A DNA stretch of 64,000 nt from Phanerochaete sordida (lineage: Eukaryota; Basidiomycota; Agaricomycetes; Polyporales; Phanerochaetaceae): assembly GCA_019973155.2 (NCBI GenBank), contig BPQB01000075.1:1-64000 (forward strand), given 5' to 3'. The notes under the pieces are model-generated. The model did not search any database and was not told where the DNA came from. It saw only the letters and a program-made list of their open reading frames with translations. Shown here in pieces: positions 11,601 through 25,576 of this stretch. The translations under genes and the position numbers were made by a program. Position 1 is the first letter of the stretch. Each line of letters begins with the position of its first letter.

Positions 11601-14600
11601 TTCTACCTCTCTGCCGGAGTGTCGTCAGCGAAGGAAGTACTAGTAGGCTCATGGGTACGCACGATAATGGCTCCATATTACGATAGACGCGTGGAGTGAA
11701 ACACCAGTCGTATGGAGGCCTTGGGCGTGGGGTCTGTGAGGAACGTCGAGGCTTGCACCCGTGCTTTTGACGACATCGGACGAGCTTGATCTGTCAATCA
11801 GGAATCAGCAAGAGGAGGGCTAGCCTGCGGGAGGTAGAAGCTTAAGCGCGAGAGGCGTGTGATATGGGGTGATGCAGCCAGAGATCACTGTCACGAAAGA
11901 GAAGTTTGGAAAGGGTCTCAAGGGTCCAAGATCTTCTCATGGAAATTTCACGTGGGGCTTGCGGATACACCGAACAGACTGTACTCGGCAGAGGAAGAAT
12001 TAGCATACAAAATCATGACCCAACGAAGGGGTGAGACGTACAGTATGTCTGTGCGTCGTAGTGCGAGGCATTAAGTGGCGTATTTACAGGCCTTACAAGG
12101 GAGCTCTAGCGGTGGTGCGGTTGGTCGCTCGGCTGGGCAGGCACAGTGCAGCAAGTGAGGGCCAGTTGGCCAGATACAAGCAAAGTCGTCGCACGATATA
12201 GAGGTCCGAGCTTTACCCACAGTAAATGAACTCAGGGCTGAGATAAAACGCGGTCCGGTATGCTCCCGATTACGCAGCCTGTGAAAACGAGTCCATCAAC
12301 ACGGGCCTGGACAAAATAGTTGAGGAATGCTGCCTGCAATCAGCCACTGAGGTGGCGCCCCCAAGAGTCCAGCGGCCGGTATGTCTCCCCGGCGAGCATG
12401 ATCACTTACAGATCAAACGCCGGGCCCGAGACGGCAGTACTGTACGTATGATACGGAATCTGGTCATGGGCGGGCCACGGGATCGGTAGTCAATGGCATA
12501 CATTAGAGTTTCACAATAGGCTCCCCGCGGCTCACCGCTTTCCACGGCAAACTCGACATAGCTTCGTCGCTCAGTCATCTGACACGCGCGTGAGTAGAAA
12601 TGAAGATAGCGACGACAGAATAATCTGCGGACCGCGTGTCTGATCAACGCCACACGAGCAGGGCATGAGTGTGAGCAGGCTTAATGTTGCTGCCTCAATA
12701 CGGTGGACATTGGAGTCATGACGACGCGACACGCTGTCGCCGTGTACGGCCTACATTTGAAGAGAATTGTGGAAAGCCTTGGACTTGGTTACATGCTCTG
12801 CTTCCGTCTACGAGCCTCAGTCATGAGCTGCATCAACGCCATTCAAAAGAAATATGTACAGTGAGAATCGCACACAGCTCTTGCAGAGGTCCGAATAGTT
12901 GCGGTGGGGTCTGGACAAGATTCAAGAGCGGGAAAATTGACAACTTATGCAGTAGCGTCAAGTAATAAATCTGATAACAAACTTTACTTACTATGTCCTT
13001 ATCGGATCGTTATCATGTTAAAGTGCCTTGAAGAAGGTTCTGAGACAGTAAGCTCTCCGACTTCAGACATTCAAAACACAGTAACTCTGCCAATGGCATT
13101 TCCGACGGCGGAGAGCATCGGAAAAATTCAAATGATTCGCGAGATCATATGTAGCGAACAAAATGTTCCGTCGTCATCCGTCGTCAATACCAGTGTCAGA
13201 TCTGAGAGCAGGGAAAATCGGGTATCGTAAATAGGAAGGGTATAGGCAGCCTAGAGTGCGCGAGGAAGGAGATCTATACACAGGGTCCGTAGCTTGAACG
13301 ACGATAGTCTACGAGGTGCAAGCGAGAACGGTATAGTGCCACGCCGAGGGCTAGATTAGCCCCGAGATGCACAAGGCACATGTCTCGCGCGCCTCACATC
13401 ACGACGCAACAAGTGCTGCTACCCTTCGTGCCAGAAACGGTCGGCCTGCTCTGCTTTCCCTTGCACTGTTGATATGAAACTGCTCGCGATCATATATCAG
13501 CGATGTAAAGGACATGCGCGCCGGTACAGACCTGAAGACGAAGCTAGCGCAGACGGGCTGTCAGAGTGTGCCGGCGCATAGGACGGCTCTAGCGCATAGC
13601 ACGGAACGCTGTATGCGTGTGGCATATTATGAGTATTCCCGTCGCTTGCGGGAGGATACGCCGGTAGGTAGGCGTCACTATAATGCGGGCGCGTTTAGTA
13701 TACTCTTGATAGCAAAAAGGGGCGGGATTACTCTGCGCTGTGAGGTTGCGGGAAAGTGAAGATATCTGGCATCGATGAAGGGCTTTGAGTCTGAAATGCA
13801 CTCGTGCAGTTGGTGCAGAAGCTCCCGATTACATTTGGCCTTTATATCTTCGACGTAGGTCCCTCCGAGACCTGCGGTCCTGCTATAGGCGCTTCTGCGC
13901 CTCTGCACAGGGCGGGACGCATTTTACAACCAGACGACGTGAGAGCGAGATTACACAGGAATGAGTCTTGCGGGCTCATCGGCCACTACGTATCTGTAAC
14001 TTGAACCGTCGGCTAAGGACTCGGAGAGGCTGCAATGGAACCGCTGAAGGCAGACTTGTCTACATCCGGAATCAGCGCGCCCCGACAGGGAGCGACACTG
14101 GACCCTGATGCGCTCCGCCCAGCACGCGACAGTACTTTTGCATGATGCTGTGCATGGCTATTTGTCTCGGAATGCAGAGCGCTTGTGGAAAATTCCCGAG
14201 GAAGGTGTGCGCTGTATCCCATCTACACATATGTAAGTATGCCAACGATACCAAACAAATCGTCGGATCTACATACCAATCGTATAGTGGCGGGACTAAG
14301 CTCGATCTTGTGACGACCTTGCGGTGGTGATTCGATAGTCACTTCGCGATGCTTGGTCGTGTGGGTCTGTTACACGCCTCCATCAGCAGTGGGAAGAGGG
14401 CTTTTCGAATCCCACTTACCCGCAAGAGTGCACGGCGATGTCTCGATTTCGGTTGCGCTATAGGAACCCACGTGAGCATATGCCACGTCCCGCAGCTAAG
14501 ACGCATTATAGAGGCTTTCCCCATGAGCCTCGCGCCGGAATCCGAGTACATCTGAACTGCTTTCCATTATGCGGAATAACTTACTTACACAATCCTGGGA

Positions 14601-15338
14601 ATGGCAAGGCCGGCTCCGTCGGGGATGGGGCTTATAGTGAACACACGATGATCTAATGTCGATGGTTAGTGCAGAACCGAGAGGTTGCATGATGATGAGA
14701 TGCCTGAACGCGAAACAGGGTGGACGCTCAAAGTATATGCCTAGGGAAAAGGGCTGTGCTGCGCTAGGGCAACACTGCCCCATAGAACCCAGCTCCTGTC
14801 AGCTTCGCCCCACATACAAGGTCCGATACCGCTCACTTGTCGAAAGCATGACGAAGTCGGAAAATGGGTGTCGAGGCTAAGAGCGCTCAAGCGCTCACTA
14901 TGCCATAATTATCTCGCCAAATAAGTTGACCATGTGTATTGCACGTGGAGCTCCCCTGCCTGTGTATTCGACGTTCCTTTCGTTTGACTTCGTCTCCCAT
15001 TTCTGCGTCGAATTGTAGGTCCCATTCAGTGTACAACAAAAGGCAGAAGGGTGTATTCGTCATAGTCATAGCATGAGAGATTGTTTAGTGTACAAGAGAG
15101 AAGGAACGGCCGCGATAGGGTAGGGTAACAGCAGCGAAAAGCCAGGAAGGGTACGGTAGAGCGGTGGTAACGATCCAGGCAGTCTATTTACACCGCATGG
15201 CCGCGGAGCATCAAGAGCAAGAGAAGAAAGCCAACGGTTATGGTGAATGTTGCGTTGGTCGATTGAGATAACAAGAGGAACACATCGAAGTTTACGGGGA
15301 AAGAAATCGACGACAAATACTTAGCATTCGTTTTCCGC
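11601..15338. other. 3.7-kb stretch without a supportable gene
   Basis: Open frames are short and none chains across good introns into a known family. I saw no LTR, terminal inverted repeat or satellite. It ends at the 3' end of fzo1. Confidence 0.45.
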
Positions 15339-17976
15339 TCACGCGGTGACGACGAGGCCAGCGGTCTCGCGGACCTCGCCCGTCTTCGCGTGCACCTCCT
15401 CGAAGAAGTTCAGCGCACCCTGCGCCTTCCTCTCAACGTCTTCCGCACTCTTCACCTTGCGGTTGCTGTCGTCCATGGCAACCCTGAAGCGTTCCTTGAG
15501 GTCCCACGACGCGAGCCGGAGGACCTTGCGAGTCTCGCGGCTGATGCGGTCTGCGTTCAACTCGACGAAGGTCTGCTCGGGGCGTCCGTCGACCTCGCGT
15601 AGAAGCTGAGCGCGAATGCGGCGACCAACTGTCTTCGGCACCGTGCTCGGAAGCTCGAGGACGTAGTATGCGGTGGTCCCGAGGATCGCAGTGCCGAGGA
15701 TGACCGCCGCCCACTTGCGTGCGGACTCGTTGCCGATGAAGTCGGAGACGCGAACAACGCCTTCGAAGAGTGCGCGAACCCCGAAGGCCTTGCCGCCAAC
15801 CATGGTCAGCGCACCAATGCCGACGGATGCGACGCCAAGCGCAGTGACGCCAGCCTCCTCGTCTTCGATGCTCTTAGAGCCATCGGTGAAGTGAACCAGG
15901 AACTGGTGGTGGACGTCGAAGATGTCGAAGAAGGTAGTCTCGAGCATCTCGGGGCGCTGAGCGAGACCGATCCCAAGACCGAGGGTGGCACCAGCGACAA
16001 CGGCACCAGACAAGCGTCTTGACCTGCGGCGGTCAGACTTCATGTTGCGGACCGAGAACATAGCTTCGGGCATGAAGACGCGGCGAGAGCGTTCGACACC
16101 CTCCGGAAGGTGCTCCTCGCCGAGCTGAACGATCTTGTTGACACCATCGCTAGTGGTTGCGCGGGCCTCATCCTCCGCAATCTTGACAGCAGCATCCAGA
16201 CTGATGAGCAGCGCCCTACGAACGTCCCTCGCGTAATCCCATAAGCCGAGCAAGCCAGGGTAAGACGGGAGGGTGATGTCAGGCTTGCTGACGCCAAGTT
16301 TGCCAGCACCGACAAGGTCGAGCGCGCCCATCAAAAGCTCCTTCGTGCGCATCCGTGACCTACTCGCACCGTTCTCCTCAACGCCCTCGAGACTCTCCTC
16401 GAGAGCTTCGCGGCCGCTCTTCATCTTCTCGAGGACCGGCCGAGAGCTTTCCAGATCGGCACGTGCGCGCTCCAGTTCGGTCTGAGCGACGATGGCATTG
16501 GCGCCCACGAGAAGGTCGACGTCGGAAAGGAGGTGGTCGAGGTAGGTCGCGGCGGGGTGAAGCTTTGATTTGTTGCGCTTGGTGAGAACGAAAGAACGGA
16601 GAGCGGATTCGAGGGTATCAAAGGACGAGGTACTGGACTGGAGGGCTGTGGCGGAGTCAACGAAGTGGACGAGGTCCTCTGCGTCCTCATATGTGTTGGG
16701 GCTGAGCTGTTTGATTTGCTCGAGGATGAGTCTTCGGCACTTGGCCTTGTCCCTGATCTGGTCGTACTTGTTAACCACGATGAAGAGGTACGCCTTCTCG
16801 TTACTCGCAGTCCAGAGGAAATCCTTCGCGGACAGCGTGAAGTGGTTCTCTGCCGAAACGACGAAAACGACAACATCGATCTCCTCCTGGCGAGCAAAGA
16901 CTGCAGTAGTCTTGACGCTGTCGCGGTTAAGGCCAGGAGCGTCGATGAGGGAGATATCGACTACGCCGTTGTTGAGCAACGACTCTGAGGGATTCCGGGC
17001 GTCGGAGAGGTAGACTCTGAGCTTTTGCTGCTCGTTTTCGTTTTCGGATACGAACTGCTCGAGATCAGAGATGCTAGCCCGAGTGAAGGTAGAGTCGTCG
17101 TTGATGTCGTAGGCAACTCCCTCCTTGAAGATGTGAAGCTCCTCCTTGCCATCATTCTCCCTTGCATCGTGAACCTCGCAGAACGCTGTTGTGCACGGCT
17201 GCTGGTCGACGGGCATGACGTTGCGCTTCAGGAGGGCGTTGACGAAAGTCGACTTTCCGGCATTCAGGTCACCGGTGACCAGCACCTTGGAGGCGGTGTC
17301 TAGCACACGGAGGCGCAGCTTCTCGAGATGAGCCATAGCTGAGGAGATACGGTCATCGAGCAAGTTTGCGATGGAAGCCTTCTCGAGCTGAGCTACGAGA
17401 GACGAGGGTGATGAGGAGGAACCATGGGAGCCGAGCTTGAGGTCGAGGCGGAAGACATGGAAGTCGTTAGCTTCGGAGGGGGTAACAAGGCGGTCCGTCT
17501 CTTCTCCTGTGCTCTCCTCAGATTCGGCGGTCTCGTCGGGGATAGTGGCTAGGGTGACAGAGCGGGTGAGCCCCTTCCGAGGCGAGTTGACCAAGACCTC
17601 GGCCTGGAAAGTGGAATCGTCCGCGAACGAAAGCGAGCGTCGGACGCTCTTGCGACGCGACGCCTTCGAAGTTTCATCGTCCTTGGGCTTCTCGTCGGTA
17701 GTGTTGCTGAACTGAGGGTACCGGACCACCCAGGAACTCTGGTTAAAGGCTCGAAGATCTTGCAGGACAGTGCCAGACGCCTCAATAGCATGGAGCAGAC
17801 TGCGGGATGGTGAGAACGCACGTAGAAGAAAATCTACATACGACGTACCGATCCTTCTGCTCGACATACGCGCCTTGCACATCCTCCACCTTCAAGTGCT
17901 TCTCTCCGCTCGTGGATGCCTCCATGGGGGACGGGGAAGCGGCTTGTGATGATCCAGGAAAGTAAGACTGAGACAT
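15339..17976 (-). CDS. fzo1: Mitofusin, mitochondrial outer-membrane fusion GTPase
   Basis: Two exons, 17976-17849 and 17799-15339, with a 49-nt intron (GTACGT...CCGCAG), encode 862 residues. Reading through the intron creates a false N-terminus, so the ATG at 17976 is preferred. The dynamin-type GTPase domain shows the P-loop GDLNAGKST near residue 219, the G3 motif DAPG near 329 and the G4 motif NKYD near 386. Near the C-terminus are glycine/alanine-rich hydrophobic stretches, the last at about 739-760 followed by a heptad-rich tail, as in Fzo1, which spans the outer membrane twice with both ends in the cytosol. Known role: GTP-driven tethering and fusion of mitochondrial outer membranes. 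Residues about 60-130 are Ser/Lys/Glu-rich and probably disordered. The length agrees with fungal Fzo1. The gene is divergent from the GGTase-I gene at 18418, 441 bp apart. Confidence 0.93.
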
Positions 17977-18417
17977 AGAGGGGATGTCCTGCTGCTTTCC
18001 AGGCAGATCTAGCGTGTGATGCACCCGCTTTGCAGCGTGCCTATGCTCGTCGTCGTGGTTTGTGGAAGAGTTGTGTAAGCGCGCTTGGGCGACTTGCTCC
18101 GTAACTTCACGCCGTTTTCCACCGACTTCTCCTACTCTTTCTCCTCGACGTCTATACAGGCCTCAGGCTCCAGATATACCCTGCGAGAGTGTTCTGAGAA
18201 AGTGTTGAAGGGTGTCTGTCGGCAAAATCGCGAAAACGGTCGTCTCTGATCTGACTCCGACAGCCTGTGATAAGACACTTTTCACATCTCAAAGTATGTT
18301 CCCTACGTCTACACGCTACCATGACGTGCAGGGTACCATCTCTGCTATTATATGCTGAATTTGGTTGAATTTTGTGTGTACCGGTCACCCAGCCGCACGC
18401 CGACTCTACCCCTGATC
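17977..18417. promoter_or_regulatory. Shared divergent promoter region
   Basis: This 441-bp gap separates the start codons of fzo1 (minus) and the GGTase-I beta gene (plus), so both promoters must lie here. No clear TATA box is visible near either ATG, which fits housekeeping genes. Confidence 0.5.
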
Positions 18418-19848
18418 ATGTCAGAGCTCAGCCCCCTCCCGCCTCTCAACCGAAGTGGGCATGTCGGACATTGCAAACGCTTCCTAAACGGTCTCCCAGC
18501 CGGAGCAATTGAGTCGGACGCTTCGCGGTGCGCTACAGAGCCTCCAGTACACGCATCATGCGTTTATTCGCGAGGTGAACTAGAGTTGCCATAGGATTCT
18601 ACTGCCTCGGCAGTCTGGATCTTCTCGGTCTACTTGAGACCAAGACCAAGCCAGAAGAACGAGAGTCATGGGCTGCGTGGATATGGGAGCAACAAATTGG
18701 TGTGTCTTCACATCGCCGCTGCCTGGGCCTTCGCTAACTGGCTCAGCGTGCAAGTATGGCACTGGCTTCAAAGGCAGCAGCTATATGACCATCGATATCC
18801 ACGCCCCATTGCCTGTGAGCTTGATCAGGTCGTAGCCAAGCATCTGCTCACTGTATTTCAGGGCGAGTACGCCGAGTATGATACCCCGAATCTCATCATG
18901 ACCTACACATCCATCCTGTCCCTCGCCATACTACGCGACGACCTATCCAAGCTAGATAAGAGGGGACTTGTCCAGTTCATACGGTCGTGCCAACGAGAAG
19001 ACGGAAGGTCAGCCTCATCTCCTTTTATGCGGCCCGTTTGCTCAAGGGCCGTGTAGTTTCTCTGCTCTGCCTAACGGCGGCGAAGCAGATTTGAGATGCG
19101 TCTACTGCGCCTTTGCGATCAGCAGCATGCTCGACGACTGGTCCGGCATTGATCTAGACAGGGCAGTCGCGTACATTCGGAGATGCGAGGTAAGCACAAG
19201 AACATTCGCACCCATTGCCGTGACTGATCTCGCCGCAGGATTACGAAGGCGGCTATGGCCAGCAACCCGCTGGCGAGGCCCTCGGTGGGACGACCTACTG
19301 TGCCCTAGCGTCGTTGAAACTCGCGCCGCCGTCCGCCGTTGGGCAGCCTCCCGTTGAGCCAAAACACCGCGACCGTACAATACATTGGTTGCTGCACTGT
19401 CAGTCCGCGGACGGCGGCTTTTCCGGCCGAACAAACAAAATCTCTGATGCGTGCTACTGTTTCTGGTGTGGCGCCTCTCTTGCGGTAAGTTCAACTGTAG
19501 TTCTCCTACGGTTTGCTCAATATGGATGTGACCAGATCCTTGGAGCGGGCGACCTCGTCGATAGTGCAGCTCTCGCGGTATTTCTTAGCCAGTGTCAGTT
19601 CAATTTTGGTGGTGTCGCCAAGGCACCCGACGCCCGACCTGGTCCGTACTCATAGACCTTGATTGCAGTGCATGTACTGACGAAAGCCTTCAGATCCGTA
19701 TCACACATACATGGCCCTGGCAGCCACCGCAGTTTTGCCGCCTCCAAATGCAGATGAAAGCTGGTCGCTGCCCAAGCTTGACATGCTATGGAACTCCACG
19801 AAAGAGACCGCAATGTGGCTGCGGAAGCATGTCACGGAGAAGGCTTGA
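18418..19848 (+). CDS. cdc43: Geranylgeranyltransferase type I beta subunit
   Basis: Eight exons (18418-18527, 18584-18699, 18747-18814, 18862-19007, 19057-19189, 19239-19484, 19536-19641, 19694-19848) with 47-56 nt introns join into 359 residues. The protein shows the alpha-alpha barrel of prenyltransferase beta subunits: repeats ending in Gly-Gly/Phe motifs (QREDGSFSA, EDYEGGYGQ, SADGGFSGR, CQFNFGG). The zinc ligands are recognisable as the Asp and Cys of DACYC and the His of DPYHTY. YDTPNLIMTYTS is typical of the GGTase-I branch. It pairs with the common alpha subunit (not in this window) and transfers geranylgeranyl to CaaX proteins, mostly those ending in Leu, such as Rho/Cdc42. Three CaaX proteins are encoded here, but they end in Met and so would more likely be farnesyltransferase substrates. 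Confidence 0.92.
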
Positions 19849-20555
19849 GTAGACCTCCGCTGTACTACGGGAAGTCGTCTCGATAGCATGAGCTCCTCCA
19901 ATTCACTTAGTTTATCTGTGTCTACGACGCAACTCACCAAATAAGTGTTGGCCTGAAGTCTGCCCGCTTGCGTTTGGGCCACAACCTTCTGCTAATATGC
20001 TTTGTGGGCGACACAAATTGCAGCAGACCTTTCGAGTGACCGCGAGGTGAGCTTAAGACCTCCATATACTGCTGCTTTACTCGTGCCTGACCTTGCCGTA
20101 CCCTTAACTCCAGCGGCATCCGTCCCTGCACATACCTGCACGCCGTTTCCGATGGATTCGGCACACAGCTTCGCTGTTGCTTACATCTCAAACCTTGTCT
20201 CGCGACAAAGTCCCAAACACCTCGCCCGTCACTCCAGTGAAGTCGAGCAGCCAATGACCAGCGAGGCCCGGCGGCCGAGCGACGGGTCATCAAGAAGCGC
20301 CTCGAAGAACGTTCTCCCCGAGCATGCTGGCCAGCCTGGATTGGTGGACAGTCATAGAGGCTCGACCTTCCCGTCCACACTCGCCGTACGCCGTGCCATC
20401 CGTAGGCATCTGACTGCTTCACGCGCGATTCTCCGTCTGTGATGTATGATGAATGTAGCCAGGAGCATGGCCACGGCCGAACAAACGTACGCAGGAGCAC
20501 GAATCACCTCAGACGGCAACGGTTCTAAGCCTGTTCGGCTTTTATGCTGTCGCTG
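19849..20555. other. Intergenic; glucoamylase upstream region
   Basis: No gene supported. The long minus-strand frame through this stretch is Arg/Ser-rich, matches no family and probably reflects base composition. The region should contain the regulatory sequence of the glucoamylase gene. Confidence 0.45.
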
Positions 20556-20564
20556 CATAAAAAC
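20556..20564 (+). promoter_or_regulatory. TATA-like box of glucoamylase gene
   Basis: CATAAAAAC sits 48-56 bases before the ATG at 20612, a usual spacing for a strongly expressed secreted-enzy­me gene. Confidence 0.45.
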
Positions 20565-20611
20565 CGGTGAGAGGTCTTCATCTCTCGTTGCCCACTCGAT
20601 CCTACTTAGAC

Positions 20612-22721
<2,110 letters not shown>

Positions 22722-23063
22722 ACGCACCTCACTCGAGGTGGCCTTTACGCTGTCATAGCCTGACTCAGATACCCGGTCCGACCTTGTCTCTTATCACCTC
22801 ACCGAGTAGGCTTGAACCAAGCCTATGTCCATTCCTTTTGACCACTCTTTATTATTTATTGCTCGTCTAAAGTGGCCGGGCTTCGGGACGCTGTATCGTA
22901 TCTCTACGTTATAAAGTCAATATACGCGCTTGGGCGTAGACCAGCCGTTGACAAGATCATAGCCGCATCTCAAGGACATGATACAAGATCGCTCTATCAA
23001 CACTGCCGATTATACAAGCTCAGTCCAATGTTCCATCACTAGCATTCTTTGCACCTGCTCAGA
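22722..23063. other. Convergent 3' spacer
   Basis: AT-richer DNA between the glucoamylase stop and the 3' end of the minus-strand membrane-protein gene. It presumably holds both polyadenylation regions; no gene seen. Confidence 0.5.
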
Positions 23064-24604
23064 TCACCACTCTTCTTCGTCACACACGCCAGGCAGTTGC
23101 GCCTCCGCCTCCTTCTGTATCGACCGCATCTCAAGATATATGCTGCCCGCGAGCACCGCGTTGAGCCTGTCTTTCCTGGTGAGCGCGCGCCGGAGGGCTC
23201 GCGACAGGCTGCGGACGTACGCGTCAAGGATCGTCTGCATCGGCTCGAGCTTCCCGCACAGCAAGGTCAGGGCGCGCAGGAAAAGGCGTGGGACGGAAAC
23301 GTACCGCGCTCGCCTGCGGGAGTTTGACCTGCGCCAGAGACACGACGAAGGTAGCGCTGTACACACTCAGCTTCGGTGAAGAACGCTTCGGAGCGCGCCA
23401 ACGCACATGAGGAGCAGCAGATCCAAGAGGCCTATATAGTGTCAATTTGACAGTCCCAGTGAGGAGTGTGTGTGGGCGCACTGCTGTCCACGAGCTTGCT
23501 GCAAGTGTGGTGCGTGTAGAGGTACGACCGCTCGACGCGCGCGCGAGGGACCATGGTGATCAGGGTGATGACGATGAGTACGAGGTCGTTGACCATTGCT
23601 AGGAAGGTTGCGGTATTCGAAACTGCACAATAGTGATTAGTAAGTTTTTGCAGAGGTGTACTACTCGTATCAGGGACTTTCTGTGGACATGGCGGTTGTG
23701 AGCAGCGGAAGAAACAACGAAAGGACCACGTACACGTCGAGAATAGCTACGAAGACTCAATGTGCTGGCTATATAGCAGCCGTGCTGCAGCAAAGCACGC
23801 GGAATATTGTGTACAACCAGTTTCTAAATACACAGAAGGTCAAGCGGGGAAGCGGTGCGCAGCACGGGGCCGACGAGGCACTTGCCAAATTGATAGCAAT
23901 CGCAGCAATGCCAACTATCCCTACGATGGTTGGAGCCAGTCTCATACGAGCAAACGCATAGGAGCGGGTGAACAATGCGGCTATGTCGAAGCGTCAATAC
24001 GAGCTTGATGACTCCCGAATTAAAGCAGAACGCACCAGTGAAGAAAATAAACCCAATAATCTTACAGATTTGGTTCATGGAAATAACCACAGTGCAGCTA
24101 GACAATACATTATCAGATTGGTATAGTCGTGTACTTAGAGTTTGCCCAACAGACCTCTGTGAATGCGTCACTAGTTAGGTATCCCTACCAAAAGCCATAC
24201 TTGAAATGTAACGTACCCTGTTATTTTGACGCGACGCGGAAGCTAGCAACGCTATAAAGCCTGCGAGAATGGGCAGGTAGCGAATAGCCCCGAACACGAT
24301 CTTGGCCGACAGCTAAATTTCTGTGCGGTCGGCGTGCCAAATGAGGTGAGTCTCTTGTCCCACGGTGAGCACCCAGTTATACGCCAGCAAGGCTGTAGCT
24401 CCGGGCTTCAGCGGAGATGGAGACTTTAGAAAGCTCAATACTAGACGCACTGAAGCCTGCAGCCTGGCAGAAATACGCCAAGTGCCTTCGTAGGGCCGTT
24501 AGCAATGCACCGCTCATTTGCAGGGGTAGACGCTATGGCTGCACTCACAGCTGCACATCGGAGGGGATGAATGCCTCAAGGTCAGCCTGCGGAAGCGTTG
24601 GCAT
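23064..24604 (-). pseudogene. DUF6533-like membrane protein, copy E, in-frame stop
   Basis: This minus-strand gene is built like the plus-strand gene at 27564-29619. Both begin with a short exon (24604-24549 here, ending in phase 2), then a helix with the DUF6533 hallmark: YNWVLTVGQETHLIW here, YNWVLTSHDEIKHIW there. Shared blocks follow, such as NIPRALLQHGCYIAS, ATFLAMVNDL and LNAVLAGSIYLEMR, at matching phases. Several hydrophobic helices predict a multipass membrane protein; the family has no known function. Just after the hallmark the frame hits TAG at 24313-24315, then continues with good homology (AKIVFGAIRYLPILAG). A 51-nt in-frame GT-AG intron ending at this TAG would restore the frame but remove the conserved motif, so I favour a nonsense mutation. 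One intron (23824-23885) has a GC donor. The stop codon of the model is at 23064. Confidence 0.6.
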
Positions 24605-25576
24605 GTCGAATAATGGCCTCCTCCGTGTGAGTAAGGCCTGATACTCCCTGATAGCTTTTATCCCTTTGTCTGGGTTGAGTGAGCGCTCCGACACCGGTTG
24701 TGCTGGGGGGAAGCGTTCTGGATATGGCGAGATGCTTGCCTAAACGCCATTGGTCGCAGCTAATTAATACTAATTAATATGAGTCTGTCAAAGTGCATGG
24801 CATGCGACGTAGCTGTGTGGCGATTTATTGGTGCCTGCTAGGACATCCCGGCGACAAGATTCTCGCGTCTCGCACTGGTGAGCACATTAAGACCCTGGAT
24901 AACCTCAAGCATCCAGCACAAGCCACAATGTACAAATGAAGAAGCTGTGTATGAATTTACATTAGAAACGTTCCTAGCCACGATACTTGGGAACTAGACT
25001 TACCGAGACCTGAAGCTTGAAGATTGAAAACCATTCCCTCACTATGAGGCCATTGCGGACCTCGGAGCAGCACACGCGGCAGGTGGACTCATCACGGTCA
25101 TATGGACGTTGCCTCTGTGAACCTGACGCTCTTTTCGGAAGAAAGGATCGTAATGCCGAAAATAACCGCGTTTCCGACATGCGGCGGCAGATGTTGCTTG
25201 GTGACTTACCGCCAACTGGGGTGCTACCTGGCACGCTCCTCCGTCAACTTCGTCGCTGGCAATTTTCTTTACCATCAAACGGGGTCTGTGAGTCATTTTC
25301 CACGCTGAGAGGTACGTTTTTCTGCTGAAATCTTCTGCTTTCGTGGTGGACGTCGGTGCAGACCTGGGTGGGTGGCAAGCCTCGCGGGAGAAACGCCTGC
25401 TTATGTAATCAAACGTCATCGATTCAGAGTCACCTGGCGCCTAGGACATGAGAGCGGGGCAAGTACACTTTAAAAGCGTCTCGATAAAACACCTTCGTCT
25501 CTCTTGTTTTCCATCTTCTCTTCCCTCGCGAGCGGCCCTCATCTCGACGGCGACGACAACGACAACGACGGCGACC
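24605..25576. other. Intergenic, divergent upstream region
   Basis: Between the start of the minus-strand DUF6533-like copy and the dehydrogenase at 25577. No gene supported. TTTAAAAG at about 25469 may be a promoter element of the dehydrogenase gene. Confidence 0.4.

Noticed and set aside
14400..14420. TTCGAATCCCA resembling a tRNA T-arm
   Set aside because: No matching GTGGG on the 5' side of the loop and no cloverleaf.
19934..20500. Long minus-strand frame before the glucoamylase
   Set aside because: No family, Arg/Ser-rich, no supporting introns; it overlaps the expected promoter.
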